Part shown: positions 36,374 to 48,155 of the stretch, piece by piece | Numbering within the stretch: position 1 is the stretch's first letter | Layout: each line of letters starts with the position of its first letter | Origin: Coniferiporia sulphurascens | Taxonomy: Eukaryota > Basidiomycota > Agaricomycetes > Hymenochaetales > Hymenochaetaceae | Assembly: GCA_002794785.1 (NCBI GenBank) | Contig: NBBA01000012.1 | Coordinates: 1,240,001 to 1,304,000 of the forward strand | DNA length: 64,000 bases | Direction: 5' to 3' | Notes under the pieces: generated by a model | The model's input: the letters and a program-made list of their open reading frames with translations, nothing else | What the model was told of the DNA's origin: nothing | Databases searched by the model: none | Program-made: the position numbers and the translations under genes

Positions 36374-38186
36374 ATGGATCTGGCTATGTCGAGCACCATC
36401 AATGACACTGCGAGCGATTACCTTTTGATACGAGTGAGTCGAAATCATGATAATTGTCGTATGAGTTTTAATCGATCATTAATTGCTTGCAGTATGTTTT
36501 AGGTCAGTTGGGGGGTTCCTTTTCACTGGATCTGTTTTTCTGATCGCTTGCAGTCGCGACTCTCGCTCTTTATGTATGCCGCTTTCACGTGTACGTCTGA
36601 CTACTCACGTGCTAACCAAAGTCCATGGCAGTCCTATGAGTATATCTGCACTATAGGGGAAGAGGTAAGTTCCAATCACTTAACATTTGGCTATTTCAGA
36701 AACGAAATTGTCAAAGGTTCGCTTGGTGTGGCCAACCCGTACCTCGATAGTCAAAGCCTTATTCTTTGCCAACCGATATCTTCCATTTTCCTTCATCCTC
36801 GCAGGAATATACTGTACGTAGACATCCATCCGAACTATAGCATTTTTGGCTAATCTCCGCCTTCCACCTGTAGTGTACATTCTAGATCCAGATGCAACAG
36901 TAATTCACAATATGTTCTGCGATCAAGAGACCTTTGCTTATGATCAACTGATAAAAGACGTGCAGAAGATTGCTCTTTATCGAAGGAAGTGAGTGTAGGG
37001 TTTCACTCGCCATTTTCATCAGTTTTTTTTAATCCGGTTGTCTTCACGCAGTGCTTTCTGCCACTGGTGTAATTTTTGCGGAAGGTATGATTCCTTAGGT
37101 TCCTCTTTCTTCGAGTCGTCCTAATCAGAGATATTAAGTCGTACTCGCCTTGCGAGCGTATGTCATCTGGGATAGAGCCCCGAAACTCCTAGGCGTGCTG
37201 ATCGTGCTTATTCTGGTGCGTTTTTAATCTTCGTCCGGCTTGTGAAAGAGTGAAATAGAAATGAAGGGAAAAGGGGGGCACTGTCGGAGGCTACTATGGC
37301 ACAGCACACTTTTTCACGAATGCCGTTGGTGAGCTTCGTAAACTATCATTTAAGCTGGAATTCTCAATCTGTAGTCCGACCTTAATCTTGAAGTATCGGA
37401 AACTCGGCTCTTCAAAACCGGATGCCTTGTGGAATACAAGGTCCGGACGACGGAAGCAGTTAGCTATGGCATAATATCGTTATATGAAGCATGTAAGCCC
37501 GCTTCTGCGTGATTGATTGCGCCATTACATGCGGCTGATTCCGACTGTAGTTATTCTTATCCTTATGTTGGTCAAAATATTCCATGGTGAGTGCTCATGA
37601 GCAGGGCAAAAGAGGGAGTATCTTTAACTAATAATATTATTACTCAGTTCGAAGGGCAACGTCTACGCTCATGAGAATAGTCCATGGGGACAGTGAGTAC
37701 ATTCATCTGCACAGCTTTGATAAGAGTCCTGATCGTCTGAAGGCGTCTTTTATTGCGTTTCAGTCCTCCGTGAGTGACATCCAACTCCGATCCTAAAAGC
37801 GTGTTGTGACTCGTATGCGCGAAGTGATCACCGTTGGCAACCTCGTTCTTCTCAAGTCTGCATCCGTGAGTGTTTTCATATCTGCATGCCCGTTAGGACG
37901 ATATTGAACGGGACGTCGCAGGAAACTCTCTGTCATCTTCTCCTTCTGTATGTACTCTTATCTAGGTTCTGATGTTCCCACGTACTGACTACCACGAAGC
38001 CCACAAGCTGCCATGCACAACATCTTGTGTAATCGCCTCATATTACGTCTTCGTAGCGCAAATTTAGCTCTCACTGAGCAAGGCTTCTTATCTATCCACG
38101 TCTCAGAGCCAAATGCTACCTTCCTGCTACAGCAATTACAAAACAGAGGTCCTACTACTGCTGAGGCCCGGGGGACGGGTACGTAG
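36374..38186 (+). CDS. DUF6533-like multi-pass membrane protein, copy 5 (class A)
   Basis: Exon 1 starts M-D-L-A-M-S-S-T-I-N-D at 36374 and ends Y-L-L-I-R. Then V-A-T-L-A-L-Y-V, Q-S-Y-E-Y-I-C-T-I-G-E-E (about 36630), V-R-L-V-W-P-T-R with A-L-F-F-A-N-R-Y-L-P-F (about 36718), A-L-R-A-Y-V-I-W-D-R-A-P-K-L (about 37150) and the C-terminal A-M-H-N-I-L-C-N-R-L-I-L-R-L-R (about 38015) with a stop at 38184-38186. The gene converges on the next copy, whose stop is at 38663. Function unknown; exon joins only partly verified. Confidence 0.62.
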
Positions 38187-38662
38187 GAACCACTCGTAAA
38201 AAGCTCCCTGACAGGATTACCCGTGTACTATAACTTGTATTGTGTTGTATCTTTCCGCTGTAGCGTGATATAAGGACACCGCGGTATTGCATGTGTAGAG
38301 TTAGTAATGTCGATATTTTCCTGGATAGCGGCAAATTGTCGTAGCAGTGTGTGAGAAGTCTGCGCGGCATCCGGTAGTCAGGCCATGCCGGTTGGAGGAG
38401 GAAGAAGTCCCATATCATCTAACTATCTAACTATCGCTACAATTACAGACCCACCACTAACAATTTGGAGTGGAACTTTGCAGTACATAGTTGGTCCGAA
38501 AATGTGGATACTTCATCATTTACTTCCGTCAGCTTCCGGATCAAGACCGTCGATCTCTGTAAATTCTCTTCTAGTAATTGCAGCCACAAAAACAACCAAC
38601 TCGCACTAGGGAACTGTCCTAAAAGTTGATGAGTAAAACCTAGCGAAATAAGGCTACAGACT
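38187..38662. other. Convergent 3' flanks of DUF6533-like copies 5 and 6
   Basis: No separate gene recognised between the two stops. Confidence 0.5.
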
Positions 38663-40458
38663 TCAGGAAGATATGCCGGAAGTCGCAACTCCAGAGGGTG
38701 AAAACTCTATAAAATCGTCCGATGAAAGTTCGTGCTCTGACGTGGTCCCACGGACACGACGCAGGCGAAATAGGAGCCTATTACACAATAGGTTGTGCAT
38801 GACAACTTGTGGTCTCACGAAGTTCAAAGAGCTTAGCTGAGAAGCAACATCGTCTAACATGAGCTTCAGGACGCTCACTTTATCAGAAGCTGGGCAAAGC
38901 TGGGCTGTCTTGCCGAGCGTGTGAGCTTTCCCATGTCTCAGACTGGACATCACGAGGTACGCACCGAACCGGTCCCAAGTAGAATCACGTTCGCAAAAGT
39001 AGCAGCTGCTCCTTTCCATCAGATAATCTCCCTTTACTCCTTTATCCCTTAGTGGCTCACCCAGTATGCACGAGTAATATAATATATCTAAGTACTTTTA
39101 GATCAGTGAATAGATCAGTGGACTATTTTTTTTAAAACTCACTGTCTCCATATAAAATATCTCGTAGCTCGGCACGCGGGTAATTACTAGCTAAAGCGGA
39201 TAAATGTGAGGTCAGAAAGAGTCGAGTTTCCGCAGATTCCTGACCCATACCGCGAAGTGTCTTCACCGAGATGAGTAACAAGACGACTAAAGATGTTGGT
39301 GCTCTCAGACGGAACTAGTTATGCATAAAATATCATGACTCATGGACGTTACCTGACTCGTATACTGCAAGTATGCCATAGAATATTGTCGGTACATGCA
39401 GAGCCGTTTGAGGGAACGAGCCCTGGCACCCGGCATGAAACAGAAAAACGGTTGGGACTCGAGACAAATGCTGTTAGTAGGAAAGGAAGTCTCAAAACTG
39501 CTTCGTTACCTGCTCCGGTCCCAAGAAACTTAGTAACACCGTAGATCTCAAAAGCAAAAAACCCCTGTTTTGAGTTAGCGTGAAAAGTTGTGGAGGGCAG
39601 AAAAGCAATGACAGAACTCACAGAGCATAGGGCGATTAACGTTATGCGCAGCTTTTTCGAGCTATTGAACATCACATAGAGTCGAACCGAAAGAATCACT
39701 GATAATATGCACATAAATAATAGGGAGTGACACGTTTCAAACATTCAGGCTTGATGAACGGAAACCTGCCTTCTGCGACTGTGGCGCTAAGAGCTGACGC
39801 TACTATATCAAAAGGAACTCAGGACTAGGATAACAACATCCTGAGCATCACTTACGGGATAGGACGGAGACCATGAGAGAACACTTCTAGAGAGGATTTG
39901 AGCAAGACATAACAGAAAACTCCGCTGTTCACGCACCACATAGTCTGTGCTGATTAAATAAACTTCAAACTATTGAAAAACTCGAATCGATCTGAGATTA
40001 GAACACTCACTATACGCCCAGCAAGCAACAATGGAAAAGCAAAGATAGCGACTGATAAAAAATAGGACTTTGATATAAGACATGGGAGATGGCCAAACAA
40101 GGTGAATCTCCAATGGGGTTACAATTGGGCTATCAGCACATGCATTGGCTGAACGTACTCACCTCATCATCCAGCGTGGAAATATAATCGTACACCTGAG
40201 GCGACTCCAACTTGAGTTAATGGCACAAGAAAAGCTCCAGAAACTTGGACTTACGAAGAGCGTAAGCAATGCAGCTTTAGCAAATAAACCGCTTGAGCGT
40301 CTCACTTACTCAAAACACTAGTCTTGACTGACCTATAGAATACTGGATAGGATTTAAAAGCTATTTCCCCCTTTTAATTGTTGAGTACTTACTCCGGAGA
40401 TCAAGAAGGGCACCGCGTTACTGAGTGTGTTCAAGTCGACATCCATTGGTGAGGCCAT
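38663..40458 (-). CDS. DUF6533-like multi-pass membrane protein, copy 6 (class A)
   Basis: Minus-strand exon 1 (ATG 40458) reads M-A-S-P-M-D-V-D and ends F-L-I-S-G. Then V-Y-D-Y-I-S-T-L-D-D-E (about 40190), I-H-L-V-W-P-S-P with F-F-I-S-R-Y-L (about 40105-40040), S-V-R-L-Y-V-M-F-N-S-S-K-K-L-R (about 39690) and the C-terminal P-Q-V-V-M-H-N-L-L-C-N-R-L-L-F-R-L-R-R (about 38800), ending at 38663. Same class as the neighbouring gene at 41466-43309 and in the same orientation, so probably a tandem pair. Unknown function. Confidence 0.62.
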
Positions 40459-41465
40459 CTGTAGCCAACGGATAAAACTTGAAGCTCGGAAACGCAAACA
40501 CGGAAAACCCCATACCTTACACTCCTCCATTTATATATCCCATCTGAGTCTCCAACTTCCCAACGATTCTTACAGCCATGATCTTGTATGAATGGTTACG
40601 GGATCAATGTGCGACGTGTACTGATTTGAGGTGAGCCAGGCACGATATACTATCATGGTTGGCTCGGGTATACCCGCACTTTGCAGTGTAAGGGTTCCAA
40701 ATAAAAGTTATATATGGGCTGATGTCACCTGAGCCTTCCCGATCACCTCAACATCTGCCGCCCACTTGTTACAAGTCTGAAATTATCAGGCTAATTGGAG
40801 AGCAGGCTCTCGTCTCAAATAATCGCCCTGAGAAACTGAGACATCGGGGGTAAGCAATCCTTCCTTATTCTGCCGTAAAAAAGCCCTGCAGATCTTCGCA
40901 CTGTACAATCAGGAGTTGGAAAATCAGACTCGGTGTGCTTGAGAACCGGGAATATGGTGTTCGACTTTCCCATAGGCATCTTTGATATGCATGATGATCA
41001 GGTCCTATTCAAGGCTCATGATACGACCGTGCCATCATTATTGTACATTGGGTCTGATCCACTGAGATGGTTGCTAGAAATTTTCTTTTTTATGAGCTTA
41101 CTGCCACATTACCATTTTTAGAGGGGATTGCATAGCACCAAGTCTCGTTCTTTTTGATGTATTATAATGTCCCTTTCCCTAAACGCCGGCTATGGCTGGT
41201 AGGCACTGTAAATCCTATTTTAGCTCCAGGCTCCCACCTCCCTCGAGTCCTACTCCCTTTTATTGTTCCCAATATTGTGCCAAAAAACACAAGCCCCTAA
41301 GGTAGATCGAGGTACATGTCATATTATGTCAGTGAATTACTGTATGGGCTTAGGATGAGACGTCGATCCTCGCCAATCCTTTTCCAACACAGCCACATAT
41401 AACATCATCTCAAGCCGAATTGCCTACGGAAAAGTGCTGCGCAAAATCCAACAGAGGTACTTAAA
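40459..41465. other. Intergenic between tandem copies 6 and 7
   Basis: Only short open frames, without motifs, were seen on either strand. Confidence 0.5.
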
Positions 41466-43309
41466 TTATGCAGAATCATTCAAATAAAATACTGGACGTA
41501 CGCTCAAGGGCCCATACTCCGGCGTGGTTTTCCCCGTACGACGCAAGCGAAGCAGGAGTCTATTGCATAAGACGTTATGCATTACGGCTTGAGGTCTGAT
41601 AAGAGGTTTGTCAGTTTAATTTACGGGTTTCACAATATATCATATAGAACAGCTTTAATTACTTTACCAATATTTGGCAGTACTCGAGCTATCTCAAAAG
41701 TGAGCGACTATACCAACGAGTCGCAGGTGGCAGATCACAAGCTACGTACTGGGACAGTCCCGAGGAGGATCACATTCGCAATGGTAACCACTATCCTTAA
41801 GGGGTCAGATTCACACCTCTCTTTATGTCTTACCTCAGAATTGCTTACTGAGTACACACGAGCAATAAAAAATGTCTAAGCTTGCGTCAATGAGGTAGAC
41901 AAAGAGTAAATTTCATTTTCGTACTCACTGTCCGAAAAAAAAACTTTTTGTAATGTTGTCGACATTTCCCGGGCTTCAATATCCAGAAACAGAAAATCAG
42001 ACATGCTTAGCTCTCTGTAGCATTTTCATCCGTACCACGAAATGACTTCACCAGCATGAGTGTGAGGACAGCTTTTTACGTCGATGAGCTCAAAAGCAGA
42101 TATGAAGGATGTACAAGAAGTGCATTGACGTTACCTGCTTCATATGCTGCGATCAGACTGTAGAACGTGACCGCTCCTCGCTGAACTGCTACTGGGTAGG
42201 CGTCGGTACAGCCCGAATGAAATAGATGAAGATCCGCATCTTGAAACAAGTGGTTAGTACATGCGCACAATATTACAATCTAGTTAACGCAGTGGTACTT
42301 GTGCCTTCCCTGAGGAACTTCACTAGATCATAGATACAAGCGATGTATATGACCTGGGTAAAGCCGGTCAGTATCTTTGAAAGTAGAAACGAAGATAAAC
42401 GGTAATCATGGGACATACGGAACAAGGTACAACCATCGCCACGAGTAACTTCATCGATCTGTCAAACATCACATAGACCCGAACAACAAGGATCGCTGAC
42501 AAAGAAAAGAAAAAATACATGAATTTTGCTCGATGGACTAATCTGAGGAATGAGGCTGAATTACCTTCTGCGATCAAGACAGCGACAGCAGACGCCACTG
42601 AATAATGTCGTAGTTAGAGGAGACAAGTAACACATTTAAAATTCTACTTACAAGTGATGACAAAGATCATGAGATAACAATCCTGGTAAAGATAGGGAGT
42701 TCAGCGAGATACCCAAATACGTACAACTGTGCCCCGAGCTTACCACGTAGTCTGTGCTTATCAAATGAACTTCAAACCAGGTTGTCTGAGGAGCTGTAAA
42801 AATCCTGAATAAAAAGAACACTCACCGTAGGTCCAAAAAATGACTATCGAAAGGGAAAGATAGCGACTGGTAAAAAACAACACCTTGATCAAGGATATGC
42901 GAGATGACCACATTAACCTTATCTTGAAGGGCATGTCGGAGTTCAAGTTTGAGTTGCATGAACACTTCCAAAAGCCGAAAATCTATGCTTTACCTCGTCA
43001 TCCAGAGTGCTAATGTAGTCCCACACCTGTGAGCGAGTTGGTATGTTATCCCGGAGAAGATGGAGAGAAGATGGAGCGGACTGGGACATACATAAAGCGT
43101 TAGCAAAGCCACTTCAGTAAAAGGAGTATCTTTAGCGTTCTATTAAGGAATATCGGTAAGGAATATCGGTGCCGACTAACCTATGGCATACTGGACGAGC
43201 GTTAAAGATGTTACTTTATTTATTTATTGCAGATTCTTACATTAAAAACTATTTTGGCAGTTGCCGCATCGTAGAATACGCCTAAGTCGAGATCCAGGGC
43301 TGAGGTCAT
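41466..43309 (-). CDS. DUF6533-like multi-pass membrane protein, copy 7 (class A)
   Basis: ATG at 43309 begins M-T-S-A-L-D-L-D-L-G-V. Then V-W-D-Y-I-S-T-L-D-D-E (about 43030), I-R-L-M-W-S-S-R with V-L-F-F-T-S-R-Y-L (about 42920-42860), L-V-V-R-V-Y-V-M-F-D-R-S-M-K-L-L (about 42490) and the C-terminal P-Q-A-V-M-H-N-V-L-C-N-R-L-L-L-R-L-R-R (about 41580), with a stop at 41466-41468. Small perfect duplications occur in or near its introns (43053-43075 and about 43140-43170). Paralogue of the gene at 38663-40458. Unknown function. Confidence 0.62.
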
Positions 43310-44758
43310 TTGTTGCCTAAGAGATATACGCTGAGGGGATGTAAAGGACTTGCACTCTCTCCCCGTTTCACGTCTTAAGTACTATTTGTGAACTCCAAAC
43401 GCTAAAGGGGGCATTTCAGATGAGGCAGATGTCCAGTTTGCAAGGAGACACAAAAATAGCGTGTCCGTGAACCGTATGGCTGTTGAGACGTCAACGCGCG
43501 AGAAAGAAGGCCGAACGTGCGATGGTAACAAGCGAGGTAGTGGTGCACTGGATCAGAGGTACCCACCTGATCCTGTAGACCCCTTCTCGTAAGTGGTGGT
43601 GGTGGTGGTGGTGGTGAGTCGGCATAAGACTCGGAGGTAGATGTACCTTATGTTGTCGTCGTTACCGGAAGATTCAGACACGACTGCCGTAGCGAACCTG
43701 CGGCACCAAGGTCTGAGCGAGGGAAGTCTTTCAAGTTGCTAGTCGGGCCGTAGTCAGAGTCCTAATATCCATTTAAACTCTCATGTCGATCGTACTCAGT
43801 TGCACGACTCAGAAGACATGAGCCCGGACCTTCAGCATCGTGTTTCGCCCGCAGGTTACGCGTATTCTGCCCAGAACACGGCCAATTCGAAAAAAAAAAA
43901 AATGGAACCGTTCCACAACAAACCGATTTATCAATTAAGAGAGATCGTACAGATTCGTTTGGACCAGCGCTGTGTTCGTAGATCCCGTCAATGCTAAAAT
44001 ATTCTTCCTAGGTTTTAAATTAGCACGTTGGCATGCGGCGCGGCAGTACCTCAGAGAAAACGACGACGGTCAGAACTAGTACACATCACGGCGCGTCAGA
44101 ATCAGATACCACAGGTTTCCCTGAAAGAGGTTTAATTCAAAGGGTGACTCGTTGTCTTGCCAATGACCACCTGGGTGCAATCAGGTCCCATCAACACCAC
44201 ATATATCATCGACATCTCATAGCATTACAGCGAAAGTCCACTTCACTTCTGGACTACACGAGAGAGAATACGGAAACGGGGGTATACCAGTCAGCACATT
44301 CACGAGAAGGACCAAGTAGAAAGCGAGCACCAAGCACTAGCCAGCGCTCGAATATGCAGCCAGAATACGGCGGCCCATAGTGATAAAGAAACAGAAGGGG
44401 ACGAGGGAAAAGGCGTATCGCAGATAGTGGGTAGAACACGGGAGGAGAAGAAAGACAATGCGAGTGCGGAGATGTACGGCGATGTGCAGTATTAGTTGCA
44501 AGCGCAGGACGCCGGGGACTACGGATGCGAGAAACAAAGAAGAAATCGTCTACTGTAACAAACAATGTGTCAAGTTCAGGTGCAGTGAGAGAGCGAGAAG
44601 AAAATGAGAGAAAATGAGAGAAAGACAGTCAGTGTTCAAAAGAGTGACAACAGTATGGTGGCAGCCTGGAGACGAGAGGAGCGGAAGGACACCCTCATAA
44701 GCGAGATGCTTTTGGAAATTTGGCGACTGGGCCAAAGGTCGTGGTGTGCAATTAAGCA
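43310..44758. other. Intergenic with (TGG)n microsatellite
   Basis: Contains the repeat at 43594-43616 and a duplicated AAAATGAGAG near 44601-44622. Open frames at 43800-43997 and 44033-44380 are hydrophilic and unrecognised; no splice-consistent gene was found. Confidence 0.45.
43594..43616 (+). repeat. (TGG)n microsatellite
   Basis: About seven perfect TGG units upstream of the DUF6533-like copy 7 start. Confidence 0.95.
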
Positions 44759-47697
44759 CTATCGTGGGACAAAGATGGCGAGAAGAATAATCACGGGTGC
44801 GTAGGTGAACAAGAAAAGGACGGCCGCAATACGACAACGTATTCGCCATGTACGAGCCTCTGTGTAGTGTTAAGTTGAGTATTGATCCCGCAACTTCAAA
44901 AACAGATGTCAAATTCTACCCACCTCGTTCGACATGTGGATCGTCCACAATGACAGCCTTTTCCGTGTCTGTACCAACTATCCGTGTCCGAGGTATCCGC
45001 CACACACTTGCGATCCACCAAAACACCGGAAAGAAAAATCCAAACCAAAAAGCCCATGCGTGTAGCGGCGAGCCCTTGTCCTCTCCTTCGGCAAAGCGAA
45101 GGCGCCAACCAACCGTACGACGCGGAGGTGGCCGCCGAGGGTCGCGCATGTGAAACGTGCTGAGACGGTCAATGGATGGCGGATGCGGCGAGACGATAGC
45201 CGATAGAGGAATCGACGTCTGCGAGAGGGAGCGATGTTTTGCGCGCGGATCTGGATAAGGGGGCGAGCCGCCCCCGCGAGCGGAGGATGCTCCCGATGCG
45301 GATTTGGCGCGAGAAGCGCGGGAGGCCGGACGCGTATTCGACATACGACTACTGGGTCTTTGAAAGTGTGCACCGGTGATGGCAGAACGCAAGCTGGTGA
45401 GGCTAGAGGTCGTACCCACGGCACCAGTAGACTCTGGGAGTGACTGATCCTGGGTGAACACCGGCGACGATAGTCTGACACGCTTCCGGCTCTTTTGTGA
45501 CTGAGCCGATTGAAACGAAGATGGCGCGTGGGATACGGTGGAACTAAGATGAGGTCCTGTTGCATTAATTAGATACACGCCTCGCAAACATTTGGATGCA
45601 GGTCAGGATTAAGCACATACGTTTCCCTTCAGCAGCGAAGGTCGTTTTCTTTCCCTTTGACTCTCTCGAGCCAGGGGGACTGCCGTCCTCCGAATCTTCC
45701 GCCTTCCGCTTCCCCTTAATTTTATCTGACAAGGGTGTCGACACCTGCAATCCTTCATCTGCTGCAGACTGAGAGTCGGTCGGGCTCTCCTTTTTCGAGC
45801 GGTTTGGAGAGCCCTCCGGCGTCGGCGCAATCACTGAAAGCGAAGGCGCGTGCAGAAACGAGGAAGACCCAGCAGTTTCATATGTCGACGCCGATGCCGA
45901 AGGCTTCATGGGCGTGCCCGGCAGAATGACACTCTCTCCACCGCCCTCCTTGGCACTCCCCTCGCTTGCGTCGGCCTCTGCACCCGTTATGATGAAGTCC
46001 TGTAGCTGGCGCGAGTTCCACTCGACCTGACCTTCACTTCCCGTGCGTCTGTGCTCGTCCATTCGCCTCGCAGCCTCCACATTCACGTCAGGATGCGTAT
46101 GCACGTCTAGTGTGTCCAAAACGTTATCGGGCGGCGATGACAATCGACTAATTATATCCTCGCGAGATTCGGCAAGATGCGGAGCACCGTCGTGCGTAGT
46201 AGCTTTTTCAAAAGAGTGTTTAACCGAGCCAGTTGGTACGGCTTTCGATGAAGAGGAGGAGGAGGATGGGGACGAAAAATGGAGAGGACCTGAGGGGGAT
46301 GATGGGATACCTTGTACTGCATCTCCAGCTCTCATTAGGTCCATGGGCGGCCTCGCGTCCGTGTGCAGTTCGTGGGAAACACGCGGCGGCGATTTTCCTT
46401 CACGTCTATTTCCGGGACCTGAAGCCGACGAACTCTGAGCCGCTGCGATTGCCATATCCGGTCCCGAGCCGACGACCGCTGCCGCTGTGGGTGTAGCTGC
46501 CCTCGTCGGCGCCAGTGCGTCTTGGACAATCGCTCGTCTGCCCAGTGATAGCCTGAGGATCTCTCGTGATACCCCCGCCGGCCAGCCGAAGTCTTGAGAC
46601 TGTGACTCACTGGCAACGACGCCGGCGGCGGCAGCCTGCGCGTTCCATTCAGCGCTTTGGCGGCGACGGGGCTCAGGCAAAGCTTCCGAAGTGCTCAGGC
46701 GTGAGGAAGTCCGTCCCCGCCGCTCGCCTAGCTCAGTCGTCGGGGCATTATTAAAAATATTGGAGGCTTTGGGGCGCTCAGGTGGGCTTCGTATAACCTT
46801 GCCGAACGTCGAAGACAAAGGTGTCAGACTGACGCCGGTAGCAAACCTGAAGCGGGACAAGGGCGACCCTGGGCTTGTTGTAGGTAACGAAGAAAATGGC
46901 GTCCCGGACGACCTAGGTGTAGACTGGAATGGCGGAAAGGGTAGGGCGGGGGTGTCGGGAGGCGTAATCTGTTTCGGCGTCGGGTGTCCAAACGTCCTCG
47001 GCGACGACGGTGTGTAGAATATACTGTGCATGCTGTGTCGACCTTCGGCTTCTGGGCTACCTTGCGATGCGGGAAACGAGCGTGAAGACGTCGATGACTT
47101 GGGCGATTCGGGTGGTACTTCCGCCTTAGGGGACCATGACAAGACTTCGTCAGTGTCCACTGGGTGAGCATTATCATCAGATGAACGCCTCCCGCGAACC
47201 CGGTCAAACGCCTTTGATTCCGCGTTAGAGGGATTGTCGTCTCTCCCGAAAGTCGACCAGCCCGTCTGAGCTGTGCGCGCAAGCGACGTACCGCTATCCA
47301 TTGACCTTTTCCCCCATACGTCGTCCACCGGCGCCCTCTCTTTTCCTTTCCGCTTCCCCTTCGTTCCTCCACTGACTTCGGTCCCGTCAGAGCCGTGCCT
47401 TGTGGTCGCTCTTCTTGCGGAACGCCGGCTCGGCTTCAACCCCCCAGACCGCGTCCCAGCCAATTCATCCTCCGCGGATGCAAACAGCGCGCTAATGTTC
47501 GGTGCGATTCTATTATCCAGCGCCGGTTTCGGGCTATACGATACCTGCGGAGCGTCGAGCGGGCGATGCACTGCATGCTGCCCGTCCACACCCACGGCAT
47601 CGACGCTTGTTGTGTTTAGAGTAGACTTCTTCGAATTTCTTGAAGCGCGTAGACGCGACAGAAAAGAGGGCATATTCGTAGTTGTCGTCAGAGGCAT
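44759..47697 (-). CDS. Large Ser/Pro-rich protein with two C-terminal membrane segments (uncharacterised)
   Basis: Exons 47697-45621, 45556-44924 and 44859-44759 join in phase to 936 residues. Residues 1 to about 850 are low-complexity: many Ser/Pro/Arg stretches, several S-P, T-P and R-R-x-S sites, acidic patches and no visible domain. The C-terminus has a hydrophobic segment beginning W-A-F-W-F-G-F-F-F-P-V-F-W-W (about 855-880) and a last one A-A-V-L-F-L-F-T-Y-A-P-V-I-I-L-L (about 910-930) ending F-V-P-R. The two segments suggest a membrane anchor with a large phospho-regulated cytosolic region; that is inference. ATG at 47697, with a second Met eight codons later. I do not recognise the family. 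Confidence 0.85.
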
Positions 47698-48155
47698 TAA
47701 GTATGTCGTTTGGGCGTGTCGTCAGTGTCGGATGGATGCAGCGATATTAAGGGAGAAATGGAAGGGAAGAAAAAGAAAAATGAAAGTGAAGCGAGCTGCT
47801 ATGGTAGTAGATGCCGACGACAGCTTGTATGTCCGCGCTGATGATGTCTGCGCGTTTCACTGAGCCTCAGTCCTGTGAGCCTCGCGTCTGCGATAGCAGC
47901 GACGACGCCGACGACAAATCTAATGAAGAGCGGGGTCGTAAATGGGTGAGCACGATTACACGTCAAGAGACAGGGGTGCCCGGTAAGTACAGTAAGTATA
48001 TGCATCCGCCTATTACGAACGACGACGATCACTCGCGTACGCGCCCCTTTCGGCGATGTTTTTACAAGCGGTTAATATGTAGCAGTTATCTGAACCCACA
48101 GACATGTGAATACATGCAGTTCGGACGCAATCAAACGTAGTAATTTTTTTCTAAA
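47698..48155. other. Upstream region of the Ser/Pro-rich protein
   Basis: Between the Ser/Pro-rich protein start and the GH20 stop. No exon seen; the open plus-strand frame over 47273-47863 is a shadow of the opposite coding strand. Confidence 0.5.

Noticed and set aside
46824..47863. Open frames on the plus strand opposite the Ser/Pro-rich protein
   Set aside because: They lie over a single continuous minus-strand exon and have no motif or splice support.
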